Positions 5,184 through 6,010 of a stretch of DNA of 6,010 bases are shown piece after piece. Position 1 is the first letter of the stretch; each line of letters begins with the position of its first letter. Both the position numbers and the translations under genes were made by a program. The stretch spans positions 1-6,010 of the forward strand of contig CAMVPV010000100.1 of NCBI GenBank assembly GCA_947169455.1, read 5' to 3'. The notes below the pieces were generated by a model that was given only the letters and a program-made list of their open reading frames with translations, did not search any database and had not been told where the DNA came from. This stretch comes from an uncultured Clostridia bacterium (lineage in GTDB: Bacteria; Bacillota_A; Clostridia; Oscillospirales; Ruminococcaceae).

Positions 5184-5831
5184 ATGACAAAGGCGATCAT
5201 CGGAAAAAAGATCGGTATGACACAGATCTTCGATGAAACGGGGAAGATGATCCCCGTAACTGTTGTTGAGGCAGGCCCCTGCGTTGCTGTTCAGAAGAAG
5301 ACCGTTGAGAATGACGGCTACAGCGCAGTACAGCTCGGCTTCGGCGACATCAGGGAGAAGCTCGTCAACAAACCTATGGCGGGTCACTTCAAGAAGGCGG
5401 ACGTAGCTGCCAAGAGGACTCTCAGGGAGTTCAGGCTCGAAAATGCCGAGTCCGTCAATGTAGGCGATATCCTTAAGGCTGATACATTTGAAGTAGGCGA
5501 CATCGTTGATGTATGCGGCACTTCAAAGGGTAAGGGCTATCAGGGTACCATCAAGAAGAACAACCAGCACAGATTAAAGGAAACTCACGGAAGCGGTCCT
5601 GTCGGCAGACACGCCGGCTCTATGGGCGCGTGCTCGTCTCCTTCCCGCATATTCAAGGGGAAGAAGCTCCCCGGCCACATGGGCGCTGAAAGAGTTACCG
5701 TACAGAACCTTGAAGTAGTCAAGGTGGATGCAGAAAACAACCTCATCGCTGTAAAGGGCGCTGTTCCGGGCCCCAAGAACAGCATCGTGACTATCGTTGA
5801 CTGCGTCAAGAAGCCCAAGGCTAAAGCGTAA
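5184..5831 (+). CDS. rplC: 50S ribosomal protein L3
   Basis: L3 is an early-assembly protein of the large subunit whose central extension reaches toward the peptidyl transferase centre. The 215-residue protein starts with the diagnostic [18 protein letters not shown] and carries [38 protein letters not shown] and [12 protein letters not shown], all in family order. Length is typical. AAGGAGG (5170-5176) lies 7 nt before the ATG. In E. coli the segment around residue 150 carries a glutamine methylated by PrmB; here my alignment by eye puts Ser151 in that place, so this modification would be absent. The gene follows rpsJ after an unusually long 109 bp gap and precedes rplD by 18 bp. Confidence 0.98.
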   Translation: MTKAIIGKKIGMTQIFDETGKMIPVTVVEAGPCVAVQKKTVENDGYSAVQLGFGDIREKLVNKPMAGHFKKADVAAKRTLREFRLENAESVNVGDILKADTFEVGDIVDVCGTSKGKGYQGTIKKNNQHRLKETHGSGPVGRHAGSMGACSSPSRIFKGKKLPGHMGAERVTVQNLEVVKVDAENNLIAVKGAVPGPKNSIVTIVDCVKKPKAKA

Positions 5832-5849
5832 TGGAAGGAGGAAACCGTA

Positions 5850-6010
5850 ATGCCTAACATAAAAGTTGTTGATATGACAGGTAAAGAGGTCTCCGACCTT
5901 GAATTGTCAGAGGCTGTGTTCGGTATCACACCGAACCAGTATGCGATGCACACAATGGTCGTGAATTATCTCGCGGCTCAGAGACAGGGCACACAGTCCA
6001 CACTTACCCG
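5850..6010 (+). CDS. rplD: 50S ribosomal protein L4, N-terminal part, cut by the window edge
   Basis: Only the first 53 complete codons are present; the reading frame is still open at the right edge. The start MPNIKVVDMTGKEV and the following LSEAVFGITPNQYAMHTMVVNYLAAQRQGT match the L4 family, ending just before the arginine-rich loop that enters the exit tunnel. AAGGAGG (5835-5841) lies 8 nt before the ATG. L4 binds 23S rRNA, and in E. coli it also represses the S10 operon by acting on its leader. It is the third gene of the operon, as expected. Confidence 0.96.
   Translation, partial: MPNIKVVDMTGKEVSDLELSEAVFGITPNQYAMHTMVVNYLAAQRQGTQSTLT

Noticed and set aside
1..6010. CRISPR array, tRNA or rRNA gene, insertion sequence or phage module
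   Set aside because: No regularly spaced repeats, tRNA cloverleaf, rRNA sequence, transposase or phage-type gene was seen on either strand.

Overview
The window looks like chromosomal DNA from a Gram-positive anaerobe of the class Clostridia, probably Ruminococcus-like (Oscillospiraceae). The reasons are moderately GC-rich genes separated by AT-rich promoters, near-consensus sigma-A promoters with 17 bp spacers, AAGGAGG ribosome binding sites, a dUTPase of the extended type I associate with clostridia, a DUF1015 protein of the clostridial form, and S10 and L3 sequences of clostridial character. This placement rests on recognition by eye, not on a search.

Layout. Bases 1-287 hold no supportable gene, but contain several inverted repeats and a strong promoter (202-230). 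That promoter drives a predicted lipoprotein, a peptide/nickel-type ABC substrate-binding protein (288-1898). A dUTPase gene (dut, 1912-2412) follows after 13 bp, most likely on the same transcript. An Rrf2-family regulator (2413-2835, minus strand) points at dut and ends on the very next base. The regulator's consensus promoter is overlaid by a perfect 23 bp palindrome that is a probable operator. Diverging from it is a DUF1015 gene (3042-4277) with a structured leader, followed by a hairpin terminator.

The right end is the start of the S10 ribosomal protein operon. A near-consensus promoter (4425-4453) and a structured leader of about 300 nt precede rpsJ (4760-5074), rplC (5184-5831) and rplD (5850 to the window edge). 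The rpsJ-rplC gap is unusually long (109 bp) and holds two hairpins, one of which resembles a dispersed palindromic repeat.

How the parts relate. The ribosomal genes are a standard housekeeping operon. The lipoprotein should capture an oligopeptide or similar ligand for an ABC importer encoded elsewhere, because no permease or ATPase gene is present here; dut keeps dUTP low and supplies dUMP. The Rrf2 protein carries a cysteine cluster like that of Fe-S sensors and probably represses itself, and possibly the divergent DUF1015 gene. I found no clear new multi-gene system. The points most worth a second look are in the regulatory DNA and RNA: the palindromic operator, the leader before DUF1015, and the S10 leader with mutually exclusive hairpins.
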